Notes: generated by a model from the sequence alone, not told the origin. Shown: positions 11,862-23,748, counted from the first letter of the stretch. The stretch is 64,000 nucleotides of DNA from Macrostomum hystrix (GCA_950097015.1 CATNEN010000007.1:11657001-11721000), one strand, 5' to 3'. A program made the numbers and translations.

Positions 11862-14800
11862 TCAGCCAGACCGCAGCTCCCGGTCTGTCCACCGGCGAAG
11901 TCCGCAGTCCACACAGACGGCACACAGCAGGCCGAGGATGGCCCCGATACCGGCAGCCTCGGCGCCGACCACGCCGAACATCATCCGTGGCGCGAACACC
12001 TTCCAGGCCATGAGGTGGCGTCGGTGCCAGGCGGCTGCGGCCATATCGCCGAGCTGCAGGCAGGCAGCCAGCAGAAGCAGGCGGGCGAGGACACCGGCGG
12101 TCGCGCGCAGCAGGGTGCCGGATGGCAGGTCGACCAAAAGGAAGTCGCCGCTGCTCTGGTCGGCCAGAAGGCGGCGCCACTTGGACTGGGCAGCAAAAGG
12201 AAGGCGGCCGCCAGTGAGCGGCAGCAGCAGCAGCAGCAAGGGCGACGCCATTGCTGTCAGCAGCTGGCCGCAAAACATGCCGCTGAGAATAAGCGCTCCG
12301 CCGGCGACGCGGCCGGCCTGGCCGGAGGTCTCGGCATTATAGGCGATGAAGGCCGGGTCCCAGCGAATGGCAGACAAGGCAGGCTGCAGGCCGCAGGCGT
12401 AGAAGGCGGTCCAGCCGAGCAGCGGGAGGAACAGGAGATCCGGCCAGCTGGCTAGGCCGGACAGAGGGCAGCCGCGGCCGAGGCGAAGCTGGGCGGAGCG
12501 GAGCTCGGTGCGAAGCAGGGCGGCTCCGGCGCAGAGGAGGAAGCCGGGAACGGCGCGGTGGCCAGCCAGGAGCAGCGCTGCGAGGATGGCGAATAGCAGG
12601 AGGCCGCTGGTGGCTGTGCGGTACACAAAGGCAAGGCCGTAGCCCAGGTGATGATTTTCAGCGCCATCTTCGTCCGAATTGGCGATGCCGAGCAGGTCGC
12701 GGCAGATGACGGGCGCCACCTCAGTCAGGTCGGAGCCGCGGGCAAGCGCCAAAGCGATCGCCTGACGCCGCCTTTGTGTTGCCGGCTGGCGAAGCAGGAA
12801 GGCGGAGCTGGGCGCCAGCAGCAGGGTGAGGGCGCCGACAACGGCCAGCACGAGGCCGAGCCTCAGCAGCACAGGCGACGGTGGAGCGCCAGACGCCTGG
12901 AGGGCCCAGTGAATGACTGCACAGAGGCTGATGGGGATGGGCAGGTAGCTGAGGACCATCACAGCTGGAGAGCCGCCGTTGAGGTTGCCGCAGCGGCGTA
13001 GCCACCAGCGGAAGGTTGCCAGGGAGGCGAGCAGGGTCAGCACGCAGGCCAGCAGGCGGGGCTGCCCGGGGGCGGAAGCGGCAAGCCAGTCGTCGCTGTC
13101 GCGGCACCAGCCGGCGCTGCGGGCCTCCTCGCGGCATGTGGCGAGGCCGATCGCCAGACGAAGGCAGAGGGCTGCGGTGGCGTGTAGGGCGGCGGCGATG
13201 GCGCACGGGTGATCAGCCAGTGATTTGCACGGCTTGCGCCAGAGGCCATCGGTGCGGGCGCGGCGAAGGACAGCCACGCAGGTGGCGGCGGCCTGGAGCA
13301 GCAGTAGGGTCTGCAGCAGGTAAAGCAGGCAGCTGGGCTCAGCAATGATGAAGCTGTTGGACATGTGGCTTAGGGAGGCGAACCCGATGCTCAGAAGGCA
13401 GGCGATGCTAGTGACCTGCGCTAGGCGGGTCCCTGTGTCTGCCGGAGGCTCCTCGGCTGAGGGAGCGGGTCGTGAGTGGGTAGATTACGTGTCGAATATC
13501 ATACAGAATACAGCACAGCCGCATGGTTACACCCCAGCAACTTACTAGAGCGGGCTGGCAGCAGGCGGGAGGCCAGGCAGGTGACGCTGGCAGCCAGGGC
13601 GGCAGCGGGGAGGCCCCATACCAGCACAGGCGGCAGAGAATCTCGGGCAATGTGGCTGGCAAAACAGGCCGCGAGAGCAGCGGCCAAGCCGACAGCGGGG
13701 CCGGCATTGCTTCGGCCGTCAACATCGCTGTAGCCTTGACCGAAGAAGGCGGCGCCAGAGAAAGCCAGGCAGACGGCGAAGGCGCACAGGGACACTCGGA
13801 TGGCCGGCTCGTCGAACCGGGCCCACACGGAGCGGCAGGCGTCTTTGACATCGTCTAGCAGGCGGCGAAGGCCTTCGATATCGTTTTCCGCGGCTGCGGC
13901 TGCACCTGCTCGCAGCTCCTTCAGGCGGGCATCGGGCAAGTCAGCGTAGGCGGCCTGGTAGGTCTCCAGGAAGCGCAAGACCTGGCGTGCATTAAGTGCC
14001 ATGGCATTGCGCGCCCCGGCACCGTTGTCGGTGGGACTGCTGAACAAGGCGGGCGTCACGGCGCCAAGGCTGGAGAACGGAATGGGAGCGCCGAGCAGCA
14101 GCGCTAAGGTCGGCACCAGGTCGATCTGCGCCAGCCGAGGCGGCTCGTCGCGCATCGCCAGGGCGTCCTCCTGGCTTAGCAGAGGTCGCGACTTCGACAC
14201 CAAAGCTAGGCCCGCATCGGTTTCGTCAGGGCTCCCGCCTCCGTGGTCGCCACCAGCCGTCATGCCGTGATCGCCCAGCACCACCAGCAGGGTTCTGTCG
14301 TCAAGGCTTTGCAGCAGAGTCCGCAGGACGGCATCGACTTCCTTCAGCTTGCGCCGCATCTCCGGGTGTTCCGGTCCGTAGCGATGCCCGCAGTGGTCCA
14401 CGCCGAGCATGTGGGCCACCAGGATGTCCCAGTCGGGGCGCTGAAGTTCCTCGGCCAGGTGCCGCTCGACTCCACGGTCCACTGTGTCCAGGTCGTGGAT
14501 GTTGAAGGAGGGGAAGGGATAGGCACGACGGAAGCGGTCCGGCAGGAGGCTAAGCCAGGTGTCATCACCCATGAAGACAGCAGTTTGGTTGCCGCGGGCG
14601 CCAAGCAGCTGATCGATCAGGTTGTCCTCAAGCAGGGCGGCGCCGCCAAAGTTCGCTGAAGCATCAATGAAGGTTGGCAGAGTGCCGGTGAGAAGTGCCT
14701 TCAGCCGTTGCAAGGTGGTGGTTGGCGCGTCCGCCTCCACGTGGGCGACGAAGACGTGGCGCGGGCGGGCCTGCTGCAAGTCGTCCAGAGCCAGGATGTT

Positions 14801-15212
14801 GTTGGCCCAGTGGTGTCGGCCGGCCAATGATTGGTTGGGTCGGAGAAAGTCGAACCTGCGGTTTTCAGCGGGGATAACAGCAATAAGATGGCGAAACTGA
14901 ACGATTCGAGATCGAACTGGGGATAAGAGGTTGGGAGGGTGCTCACTTAAGTGCATCAACCAGCAGCAGGACCAGACGGTCGAAGCGGCGCGGCAGCCAG
15001 CAGGAGTCGTCGACAGCCACAGGCCGGGTGCCAGCAAAGCTGGCGGCCTCACGGCACAGCGAACGATTCGGCAGCTCCGTGCGGGACAGCAGCAAGCCGC
15101 TGGCGAACAGTGCCGTGCTGAGGCCCACACCGGCAGCGGCCAGTACGAACAGGACAACGGAGACCGCGGTCCGGTCAGGGCCGCTGTTGCCACTACAGCT
15201 GCTGTCAACTGC
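11862..15212 (-). CDS. PIGO: GPI ethanolamine phosphate transferase 3 (PIG-O)
   Basis: Three coding exons on the minus strand, 15212-14947, 14855-13546 and 13456-11862, join with consistent phases (AA/GTGAGC to CGCAG/G; TCTA/GTAAGT to CTCAG/CC) to give about 1056 aa, near the family length of about 1090. An N-terminal membrane segment precedes the lumenal phosphodiesterase-like domain. Visible metal and nucleophile motifs are LLLVDALKFDF, PTTTLQRLKALLTGTLPTF, FMGDDTW, FNIHDLDTVD, AHMLGVDHCGHRYGPEHPEM and LGDHGM with GGDHGGG. The C-terminal half is a series of hydrophobic segments. PIG-O transfers phosphoethanolamine to the third mannose of the GPI precursor in the ER membrane, giving the link to protein. 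The first visible exon has no in-frame ATG and starts at a TGTTGCAG acceptor exactly in phase 0. The start codon therefore lies in an unseen upstream exon or is supplied by a spliced leader. Confidence 0.9.
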
Positions 15213-15225
15213 CTGCAACACCAGC
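15213..15225 (-). promoter_or_regulatory. Splice acceptor that opens the PIG-O reading frame
   Basis: On the minus strand TGTTGCAG ends at 15213 and the next codon (GCA) is in the PIG-O frame at phase 0. There is no ATG in frame between this site and the conserved domain, so what is joined here supplies the initiator. Confidence 0.55.
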
Positions 15226-15344
15226 GATTCGCAAAGCCAATTACAAATAAGAAGCCAAGGAATTAAACTGATTGAAATGAGCTAAGAAGTTGGTGGCCCA
15301 CTAACAGCCGGCGAGAAAGAATGCCACCAACAGAGCCAGATAAG

Positions 15345-15865
15345 GGTGCAGCGGCCGCCAACAGCCAGGAGGAGAGGGTGCAGCGGCCGCCAACAGCCAG
15401 GAGGAGAGGGTGCAGCGGCCGCCAACAGCCAGGAGGAGAGGGTGCAGCGGCCGCCAACAGCCAGGAGGAGAGGGTGCAGCGGCCGCCAACAGCCAGGAGG
15501 AGAGGGTGCAGCGGCCGCCAACAGCCAGGAGGAGAGGGTGGAGCGGCTGCCAACAGCCAGGAGGAGAGGGTGGAGCGGCTGCCAACAGCCAGGAGGAGAG
15601 GGTGGAGCGGCTGCCAACAGCCAGGAGGAGAGGGTGCAGCGGCCGCCAACAGCCAGGAGGAGAGGGTGCAGCGGCTGCCAACAGCCAGGAGGAGAGGGTG
15701 CAGCGGCTGCCAACAGCCAGGAGGAGAGGGTGCAGCGGCTGCCAACAGCCAGGAGGAGAGGGTGCAGCGGCTGCCAACAGCCAGGAGGAGAGGGTGCAGC
15801 GGCTGCCAACAGCCAGGAGGAGAGGGTGCAGCGGCTGCCAACAGCCAGGAGGAGAGGGTGCAGCA
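15345..15865. repeat. 32-bp minisatellite upstream of PIG-O, about 16 copies
   Basis: The unit is GTGCAGCGGCCGCCAACAGC plus CAGGAGGAGAGG. Variant copies are arranged in blocks: first CAGCGGCCGCC (NotI-like site present), then three GAGCGGCTGCC copies, one CAGCGGCCGCC copy, then about seven CAGCGGCTGCC copies. This block order records its expansion history. Frames on both strands are open only because the unit has no stops. Confidence 0.95.
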
Positions 15866-16817
15866 ACCCATGAAGATTTGCGGATTACCAAATTCCCTAG
15901 TTTCTCAAATAACAAAAGCATATGTCTGTTAGTTCACATTCAGAAATCACGTGACGCCTCAGCCAAGCTGTGCACTTTTACTGTCTTTAGCTCCAAGATG
16001 AGGCGTAGCGAGTCAGAGAAAAACGGAGATATCGATGGGGGTCAGCTACGAAATCGCTGACCCATGATCCCATGCTCAGAGCAGGGAAATGATGCACGCA
16101 TCCAGGGGACGCGGTTCCAGAGATTGGGGAAAAATGCGCACTGGTGCGGCCAGGCCAGGACTATTACAGAGCTGCGGATCCAACACGGAGATCTGCCGGG
16201 CACACCTGGCCTGCTGAACAGAATGGAGCGGGTCAGGCGGACAAAAGCGCAAAATACGATAAAAGCAAGAAAATATGTGCAAAGCAGAATTCCCTAAGTG
16301 ACTATGAGATGCGACCGACCGCCCTGGGAATGCATTCACAATTAGCTGATTTAGAATTGCTTGACAAAACAATAAAAATACTGCGCCGCAGGGAGCGGAT
16401 AGAACATGTGATTAAAGCGAGCTTGCACTGGCGAGCAAAAATAGCTAGTTACTGGCCAGGCTGCCGTGTAAGCCGGTAAAAATTCAAAAAATCTTAGTGC
16501 TCTTGTTTAGCAGGAGCCTCTATAAAATAGTAAAACTAGATTCGATAATGCGAAAATTAAAAATGGATTGATCTGCAACACAAAAACACTGGCCCTTTGC
16601 TTCGAGCAGTTGTGGAAATGACCGCTGGTTGCTATGCTGTAACTAAGTTTGTTGCCATGCAGTAGCCAGTCGGTTGCCATGCTGTCGCTTGCCATGTAAA
16701 ACAGTTCATAGGCGTTGGTAACAGGTCATTCGAAAATAAATACATGTGAATGTCGTTAACCCTGAAAAAATTCTGCGGTAAATTCTTAAACAACCCGCGC
16801 CGGTGAAGTCCTGGTTG
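15866..16817. other. Spacer between PIG-O and the FLASH-like gene
   Basis: No coding sequence was recognised. Three short GTTGCYATGC-type motifs recur at 16627, 16660 and 16674 in what should be the 3' UTR or downstream region of the minus-strand FLASH-like gene. A possible upstream PIG-O exon would have to lie in or beyond this stretch; I could not place one. Confidence 0.35.
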
Positions 16818-19745
16818 CTATGCACGCCAGGACCTAACAACGGACGATTGGATTGGACGTGAGCGCCGCTGCAAAGGCGACTTGGAGCGACTGCGGCGGT
16901 GCCGATTGGGCTCGCGCTCCCGATGCCGGGAAGAAGCGAAGCCTGCCCCCTCGCTCTGTCGATCGCCCGATGGTCGGCGCCGGCACTGCTTGGGCGACGC
17001 ACGCGTGTCGCTGGGACCCTGCTTGGACGGTCTTGGCGAAGCCTGGGCGACCTTGGAAAACACAGCCGACCGCATCGGCTCCTGCGCTTTCAGCCGTCGA
17101 CCGCTGGTTTTGTCTCTGTGACCTTTATTGTTCTTGTCGGCGGCTGATTCAAGGTCCGCAACGTAGAGCGCAACTTCAGCAGCGGCTTTCTTACCAGCCG
17201 TCACGAACTCCAGAGGCTCATCGTCGCTGACGATCTCGCCCTCCTCCACCATCTCCGTACCGGCAACTCGGGCATCGTTGGACGACGTCAAAAGCCGACG
17301 CTGCAGCTCCGCAGCTTTCGGCTTTCTGGCCAGGCGCCTCGCCAGCCTTGGCGGCGTTGAGTCTCGAACTCGAGGCGAATGTCGACTATGAAGAGGCTTC
17401 GAGTCGGCTCGATGCTGATAGCTCGAAGATGGGGACCGACGCCCAGGCCTGGGCAAGGACTCCCGACGGTCAGACCGTGACACGCCTCGATGGTTCGACC
17501 GGTCACGCCTGGACTGGACGCTGAACCCCCTGCTACGTTCCCTTGAACGCGATGTCGACTCTGGCGGGTGCCGTCTGTGCGAGGACGCCTTTGACGACCG
17601 GGACTTGGATGAGCTCTTCACGGATCGGTCAGCAGGAGACTTTGACCTCCGCCGATGCAGCTTGGAGTCGGCGGACAGCTGTTCAAGCTGAGGCGAGGCG
17701 TGCGGCGAGCTCGGCGTTTTTTGCGCCGAGGGCTGCGCGTTCGGGCGCACTGCAGGAGTGGGCGGCGGCGACATCGGCAGCGCTGGCTTGGACAACGGGG
17801 GCGTTGGCGGCGGCGTCGTCGAGGGAGTTCTCGGCCTACCGGCCTGCACAGGAGGGTCCTCGATCAAGACCTCCAAAGGCGCCTCAACAGAAGTTGGCGC
17901 CGCGATTCGAAGCGCCGGTCGATGTGGCAGACCCTCGCTCGGGTGGTCCTCAGCCGCTGCTGGCTCATCCGGAGTGTGCGCCTGGTCCGGGTGCGATGAC
18001 CCAACGCCGCTGTCAACCTCGATAGCTTCCGAGTCCCGGAGATGCTGCTTTCTCGCGGCCTCCCTGGCTGCCCAGGAACGATGCATCCGCATCAGCGTAC
18101 AGGCGTCGGTCGCCCGGACCTCGGCAGCGGCTTCAGATTGGGACTTTTCAGAAGCGGTTGCTGCAGCGATGGCCGAAGCCTCTTCCATTGCTTCTTCGTC
18201 GCTAACGACGACACCGGCGGCCGTTCGGTAGGTGTCTGGCACGTTGAAGATTATCTTCTGCTGCGATTGCGGGGCGGATATCTGCTTGCCGGCGCTGCTG
18301 CCGCCAGAGCTGACGACAGCCAACGAAGACGACAACGAATGCAGCTGCGGCTGTGGACTTAACAGCTGTGCCGGCGAATGCAATGGTGAGCACTCCGGGA
18401 CAGATATATCGGCCTTCAGAATGGCGGGTATGTCAACAATAGGCGTTCCTGACAACTTGTTGTTATCCACATCGTCGGCAACGTCTACAACCGCTGCCTC
18501 TGACGGCGATCGAGATCGATGAGCTCCATCCTCGCAGCGCTGATGGGACCGTCGCGTGTCCCTACAAGAGTCGCGGTCCGCAAGTTTGCGCCGTCGCTGC
18601 CGCAGCTGCTGTTGCTGCTGCTTGTGTCGCATTTCCTGATAACGCTGTCGCTTTGAATATGCAACCGCAAATTGCCGCTCTCGGCTGGCATCAGAATGCG
18701 GTTGGAGCTCCTTGTGCCGTGACGACTGCCGGTCCTCTCGGCGGTGTCGCTCCGAGCTGCGGTGCGTCGTAGCTGCGGGCCTACTGACTTTCGGACTTAT
18801 CGATCTGCGACACCGACGTGAATCCACCGAGGCGGCAACTGCAGCAGCTGCCGCGTCGGCCTTGGGCGGCTCAAACGGCTGCTCGTCAGGCGGCTCGGGT
18901 GACGGCGGTGTCTTCGGCCCGTTGAACGGCCTGCAGTCGAAACCATTTGCTTCGGTTGGGGTTATCGGCGAGCGGCCGCTATGCCGCTCGATAGAGCTCC
19001 GACTGCGCCGCCGGCCATGGGGCACCGGTGAGGACCCTCGCACACGTTGTCGCCGTCCCAGGTGCTGTTGCGGCTCGATTCCCCGATGCTTTGATGGCGG
19101 CGGTAGAGCGGAGTCGCGGCTGGCGTCTCGTCGCTGCTGCCGACGCCAACCAGATTCCTCTCGGCTGTTTGATCGACGCCTCTTGTGAGGGGGCGTGGAC
19201 GGGGAGATACCGGAGGCCGGCTGCTGCTGCAACTGGTCGCATGTCACTGCGGCCTCCTTAACGCCATCGCCTTCATTGCCAGCTTTACCGCAGCCCACCA
19301 GCCGTTGGAATCTGTTAAAAAGGTTTTTGTTAGAAAACAGCGTGAATGAAATAACTCGAATTCCAGGAAAGCATGGGTCCAGTCAGTCCAATGACTTTTT
19401 CAGGCACCGACCTTTCGTTGAGGAATCGCAGCTTCCTCTCGTAGAGGTCCTTCTGTTCGGCCAGCAGATGGTTCAGGTTGGCCTTGTCAGCCAGTAGGGC
19501 CTTGTTCTCGCTGGCCAGAGTGCTGATGGTCTCCACCAGTTGCCGGGTCTCCTGCTCCAGGGTGTGGCAGCGAGCCCGCAGTTCCTGCGCGTGACGGGTG
19601 GGAAAAGCGGATTAAAACTGAGTTCAGTGAGTCCCAGCGCCAAATACACCAAAAGACAGCTTTCACTCACATTGTATGACGGCTCATTGGCAACACTGTC
19701 ATCACAGAAATCAGTGTACAAGTCCACTAAGTCGTCATTGCTCAT
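16818..19745 (-). CDS. Coiled-coil, SR-rich nuclear protein, FLASH/CASP8AP2-like candidate
   Basis: Three minus-strand exons, 19745-19671, 19584-19412 and 19311-16818, join in phase (AAT/GTGAGT to GCGCAG; AAAG/GTCGGT to AACAG) to encode about 913 aa. Residues 1-25 contain the acidic VDLYTDFCDD. Residues 24-90 form a leucine-rich coiled coil across the intron (SYN-ELRARCHTL, ISTLASENKALL, YERKLRFLNER). The remaining 820 residues are disordered, rich in Arg/Ser/Pro/Gln, with nuclear-localisation-like KRRR and RRRS runs and an acidic EEGEIVSDDE near the C-terminus. The DLY motif, then YN(E/D)L, then ENxxL coiled coil resembles the N-terminus of FLASH, which binds NPAT/Lsm11 in histone pre-mRNA processing. 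This assignment is from memory of the motif and is tentative; another SR-type nuclear protein is possible. A CTTTTTCCAG acceptor lies 8 nt before the ATG. Confidence 0.75.
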
Positions 19746-19768
19746 TTCTGATTCTGGAAAAAGGCAAT
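19746..19768 (-). promoter_or_regulatory. Splice acceptor 8 nt before the FLASH-like start codon
   Basis: The minus strand reads TTGCCTTTTTCCAG, ending at 19754, then 8 nt, then ATG at 19745. Such a short leader after a strong acceptor fits a trans-splice site, though a 5'-UTR intron in the AT-rich region beyond would look the same. Confidence 0.5.
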
Positions 19769-19769
19769 A

Positions 19770-22100
19770 ACAATGAAAATATGGCTGACTGTTGAAAAAT
19801 TATAATTGGAAAATGTAATTTAATATACTTTACAAAAAGAAAACAGTTCTAGCCATTCTCAACAGATATAGTTTTTTAAATGTTTTTACTTTCCATTCAG
19901 CTACTTTTTTTAATTAATATATCTAATACATCTATCTAATATATCAACAAATTCATATAAACATAGACAAAAAATATACTCAGTAATATACTAAATTTGT
20001 AGATGGCCTATTTTGGCCAAAAAAATTGTCTATCACTAAAAACAAAGATCTGCAATTCCTGACATCTAGTACTATGCATGTGCCTAGCCTCTAAGACACC
20101 TCATCCATCTAATACATAAATAAATTAATACAAAATATTTATTTAATAGTTTATATATTTTAATATACTTATAATATAATATATATTATATTATACTATA
20201 TATCATATTATAATTATATTTTATTATATTATGTATTTAAAATATTTTTTTAATTTATTATATTTTTTATTACATAAAAAATTAAAATAAACATCACCTA
20301 AATTTAATTTACATCAATAAAATGTGGATACATATACTTAGCATTTTAGCTACTAACCATCAATACACATAATAGCTATTAAAAATATTATTTTGTTTGC
20401 AATCTAATTTTTAAAGCAATAAAAAAACAATTATGCAAACTTTGAGTAAACACTTAAATTAAGAAAAATAAAATAAATGTACATTATGTTTATCTATAAA
20501 ATAAAATATGTTAAATATACAAATTTGTCTTAAATATACATATGCTTACTCTATGCAGAATTATGCTTTAAATAACAAAATAGCTATTCTGAATTTTAAA
20601 TTATCTACAAATGTGAATGAAAGAATGTGAAATAAAAAAAGAATAATAACCTTGATTTGTTATAGCAGTATGCACTTTAGTAATCAGTCAATAGAACCAA
20701 ATAGCCTAAGCCAACACACTGTCACAATAGGATTTTATGAACTTTGGTACTAAGTACTTCAGTTCTAGTTAATGATTTTTACTAGGCCTATAGCTCCTAG
20801 CATAGGGAGTGCATTTTAGTACTATGGTTAATAGAAATGGTATTATATATGAGTAGGCTATGTAGGAAAATTACATACAATAGAATTTAAAGCATTAGAA
20901 CCTTTGAATTATAAGATACAATCATGCAAATTTAGAGACTAGAACTGGAAGTGTACAAGAAAATTTTTAGAGCTAATTCAAATTAATAATTTCTCATGTA
21001 TCATCACAGAATAGTCAATAATTTTTTGACTCAGGCAAGAAGCCAATTGTGAAATTGTGATATGTGTATTTGTAAACATACACAAATTAAGAAGAAAAAT
21101 AAGGGAAATATTTAATTGAACATATATTTTGCTATAGGCCTAGCAGGTTTAAAAAATTGAAGCAGATTAAACAATAACATAGAATAATAACTTTACCAAG
21201 GTTCAAGTTTAATATCATCAAGAAAACAGTTTTAATGAAATTAGCAACCCAATTTAAATAATGTAATGTAATATTGTCTGTTTTGTTGATTTACACAATT
21301 TACTTAACTGCTAAGCATTTGAGATAAATTTGTAAAATTCAAAATTTAAGTATATCCGAAAATAGCTTCAGAAGTTTAAATATTTTAGTTCGATGTCAAT
21401 TATCAAATTTATGAATATGACATAGTCGTTAAATTAGGCGTTTAGGCGTTCCTTTTCACCTTTTCAATTAAACTGCTCCGAATTTCTTTTGGCCATGTTG
21501 CCTCAGCACAATTATATTTCAGTAATTTAATTGAATGAATGCATTTTTAATCAAGGTTGTTTTTCCATTGACATACATGCAAGAGTGCCAATTCACTGCT
21601 ACGATTCACTGCTAATCAGTTTATAATCTAGATAAATATCGATGAGGGGAAGATTTTTAATGAAACTCTACAGATCTGCTTCAATTGAATTAGCGCTTTG
21701 TTCTTGCGGGTTTTACTATAAAAACTAACAAAATTCTAGTAATGAGAGTAGTATATTTAAACTCAAGGTAAAAACGAAGCATGTATGCATTTAGTAAAAA
21801 AGCCCTGAAAACAACGATATTTTTTACAACAATATTTTTGCTTGTAAAAAATGCTCTCAATGCAATTTCTTATTTGCCTTACACATTGACAGCTGCTTCA
21901 CTTGTTTTTCCCTTCCAATTCCTCAAAGCAGACAATGGCTTCTTGATACTAAATATGCACGATCATTTACATCTGATGCAATTAATAGATGTGGTGGCTG
22001 CAAGCTGTGCCATACTAAGAGTAGACCCTCTTACCTCTTAGGTATAGATACAATATGCGTTATGTAATATACATACAGTTGCAAAGGAAGTCCTCGCTTT
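19770..22100. other. AT-rich island without genes
   Basis: About 2.3 kb of very AT-rich sequence that contrasts sharply with GC-rich neighbours on both sides. It includes a pure A/T stretch at about 20130-20280 with ATATAATATA runs. All open frames are short and none has a recognisable domain. It may be intron or upstream sequence of the FLASH-like gene, or an old inserted element. Confidence 0.6.
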
Positions 22101-22274
22101 CCTTGTTGCATCTTGTAGCAGATGTTCGCTTATGGCTTTAACCGTCAGAGAATTCTGGATTCGTTTTCAACTCAGACATTTAGCTCAGAAATACACATTA
22201 TAAAGAGTATGGTCTTCATTGATGGTGATGCGCCCTCGGCATCCTGCACCATCGAACTGAAGTCAATTCAATGG

Positions 22275-23748
22275 TCAGCGATCGATGTTGCCAATGACTT
22301 CCCATGAGTCCGCTGCATCGTCGCCTGCACTGTCTGCCGCAATGCCGACCTGCCACCACTCATTGCTGTCGGTTGGAGCTGCAGCCTTCGGCAGCATGAC
22401 AATGTCCTCGATCATGGGGTAGGCGGTGGTTTCGCGAATCCGGTAGGCCTGGCCAGCGTCGCGGAACGCGCAGCGGATCCGATCGCGCACCGTCTGGCCG
22501 CGTCCGGAGCCGCTGACCGCCGACTCGTCGCCCCAGTTGGTTTCTGGCGTGTCGGGTGGCAGGTCGTGCTGAGCAAAGGACAGCTCTGGCTGCAGCAGGA
22601 TGAACCTGCAGTGAAATGCGTTATTCTTGGCTCTGTTATTGAAATTCTAGTATGCCATTTAATGAGCCACTCCTTGCAACTAACAGTACATTATCTGACA
22701 TTAAAAAACCTGCTAGAAAAAACTGAGGGATTGTTTCTACCAAACTACTCAAGCTTAACTTAAGGAATCAAACCAAGAGACTCAAACCGATGCAGACTCT
22801 AACCAATGCACAGACTCCAACCCATAGACTCAGACCTAGACATTCAAGCCTAAAGACTTAAACCCAGAGACGACAACGCCAATGCAGGGACTCAAACCCA
22901 GCCAGCCAGGTGAGTTTCCCGAGCTCGCACCCATCCGCTGCGCCGTAGGCGAATCGACTGTCTTCGGGGCTGTAGAAGGGCGCGAAGGTAGTGACGAAGA
23001 AGGTCTGGTTGTGGAAGCGGAACACCCAGCCAGGCCGGTGCAGTCGCTGGGTCTCGGCCATGCAGTCTCCACCGCCATCGCTAGTGTTGCAGGCAGCCAA
23101 AGTGCTCAGAGTTCGGTAGACAGCAACGCTGAACCGGCGAAAGTCACCAGCGCATCGCTCGCCCGGCAGGCGGATGACGAAGCCGTCAAGTCCGAGCTCG
23201 CCGCAGACACGGCAGAAGAGACGCAGCCGGGGCGCGCAGGCAGCTGCGTTGGCACTCAGCGACAGGCGACGCCGCCAGGCCGGGCCGCCCCAGAGCCGGG
23301 CGCGCCGGGCAAACACGCAGGCGCTGCCTTGTCGAACCGTTTCGAAGGCTCGCAACGACTCGCAGTCCTCGTCGGTGTCGGCACCATCGATGATGTCATT
23401 CACAGTGTCGTCCAGCACCGCAGTGCGAAGCTCCAGCAGCCGCCTCTCCGGCAGGTCGGACAGCGCCCCGGTGGTGGGCTTGCCGCGCAGCGGATTCTTC
23501 CAGCGGCGCTTCGAGTCTTGGTCGGGTTGATTGACGGCGGCGACGCGGGTGGCCGACCATCGATAGCTGAGGCCTAGCACGCCAGCCAACAGCGCCGTCC
23601 ACCAGCTAAGGCTGACGGAGGTGACCAGTAAACCGGCCAGGCAGGCAATGCGAATGCAGACAAGCCATGTGTTCACGGAGGACCTGAGGCGCAGCACAGT
23701 TTGCCGGCTCGGTGGTGGCACGGACTTTGTTGCTGAATCCGGGATCAT
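22275..23748 (-). CDS. Membrane-anchored protein of unassigned family
   Basis: Two minus-strand exons, 23748-22898 and 22605-22275, join in phase (CTGG/GTTTGAG to CTGCAG/G) to give 393 aa. Residues 28-67 hold two adjacent hydrophobic segments (CIRIACLAGLLVTSVSL, WWTALLAGVLGLSYRW), followed by a basic KRRWKNPLRGK stretch, so the protein is probably membrane-anchored by a hairpin with a large soluble domain. The soluble part has FRFHNQTFFVTTFAPFY, then SRFAYG, FILLQPELSF and finally YPMIEDIVMLPK. The order of an FF-rich strand, an SR motif and a (L/F)QPxxxF strand recalls the YqcI/YcgG (GntA-like) family, but I cannot confirm it. A TATA-like box sits about 150 bp upstream. Confidence 0.7.
22768..22890. 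repeat. Degenerate short repeat in an intron
   Basis: Imperfect repeats of about 17-20 bp based on GACTCAAACC (for example 22777, 22807, 22889) fill the 3' part of the plus-strand reading of the intron of the 393-aa membrane protein gene. Confidence 0.6.

Noticed and set aside
15263-15932. Open frames over the 32-bp array as a PIG-O first exon
   Set aside because: An ATG at 15871 on the minus strand opens a frame through the array, but it is simply the stop-free repeat. Its Ala/Pro/Leu repeats do not resemble PIG-O, and no donor joining it in phase was identified.
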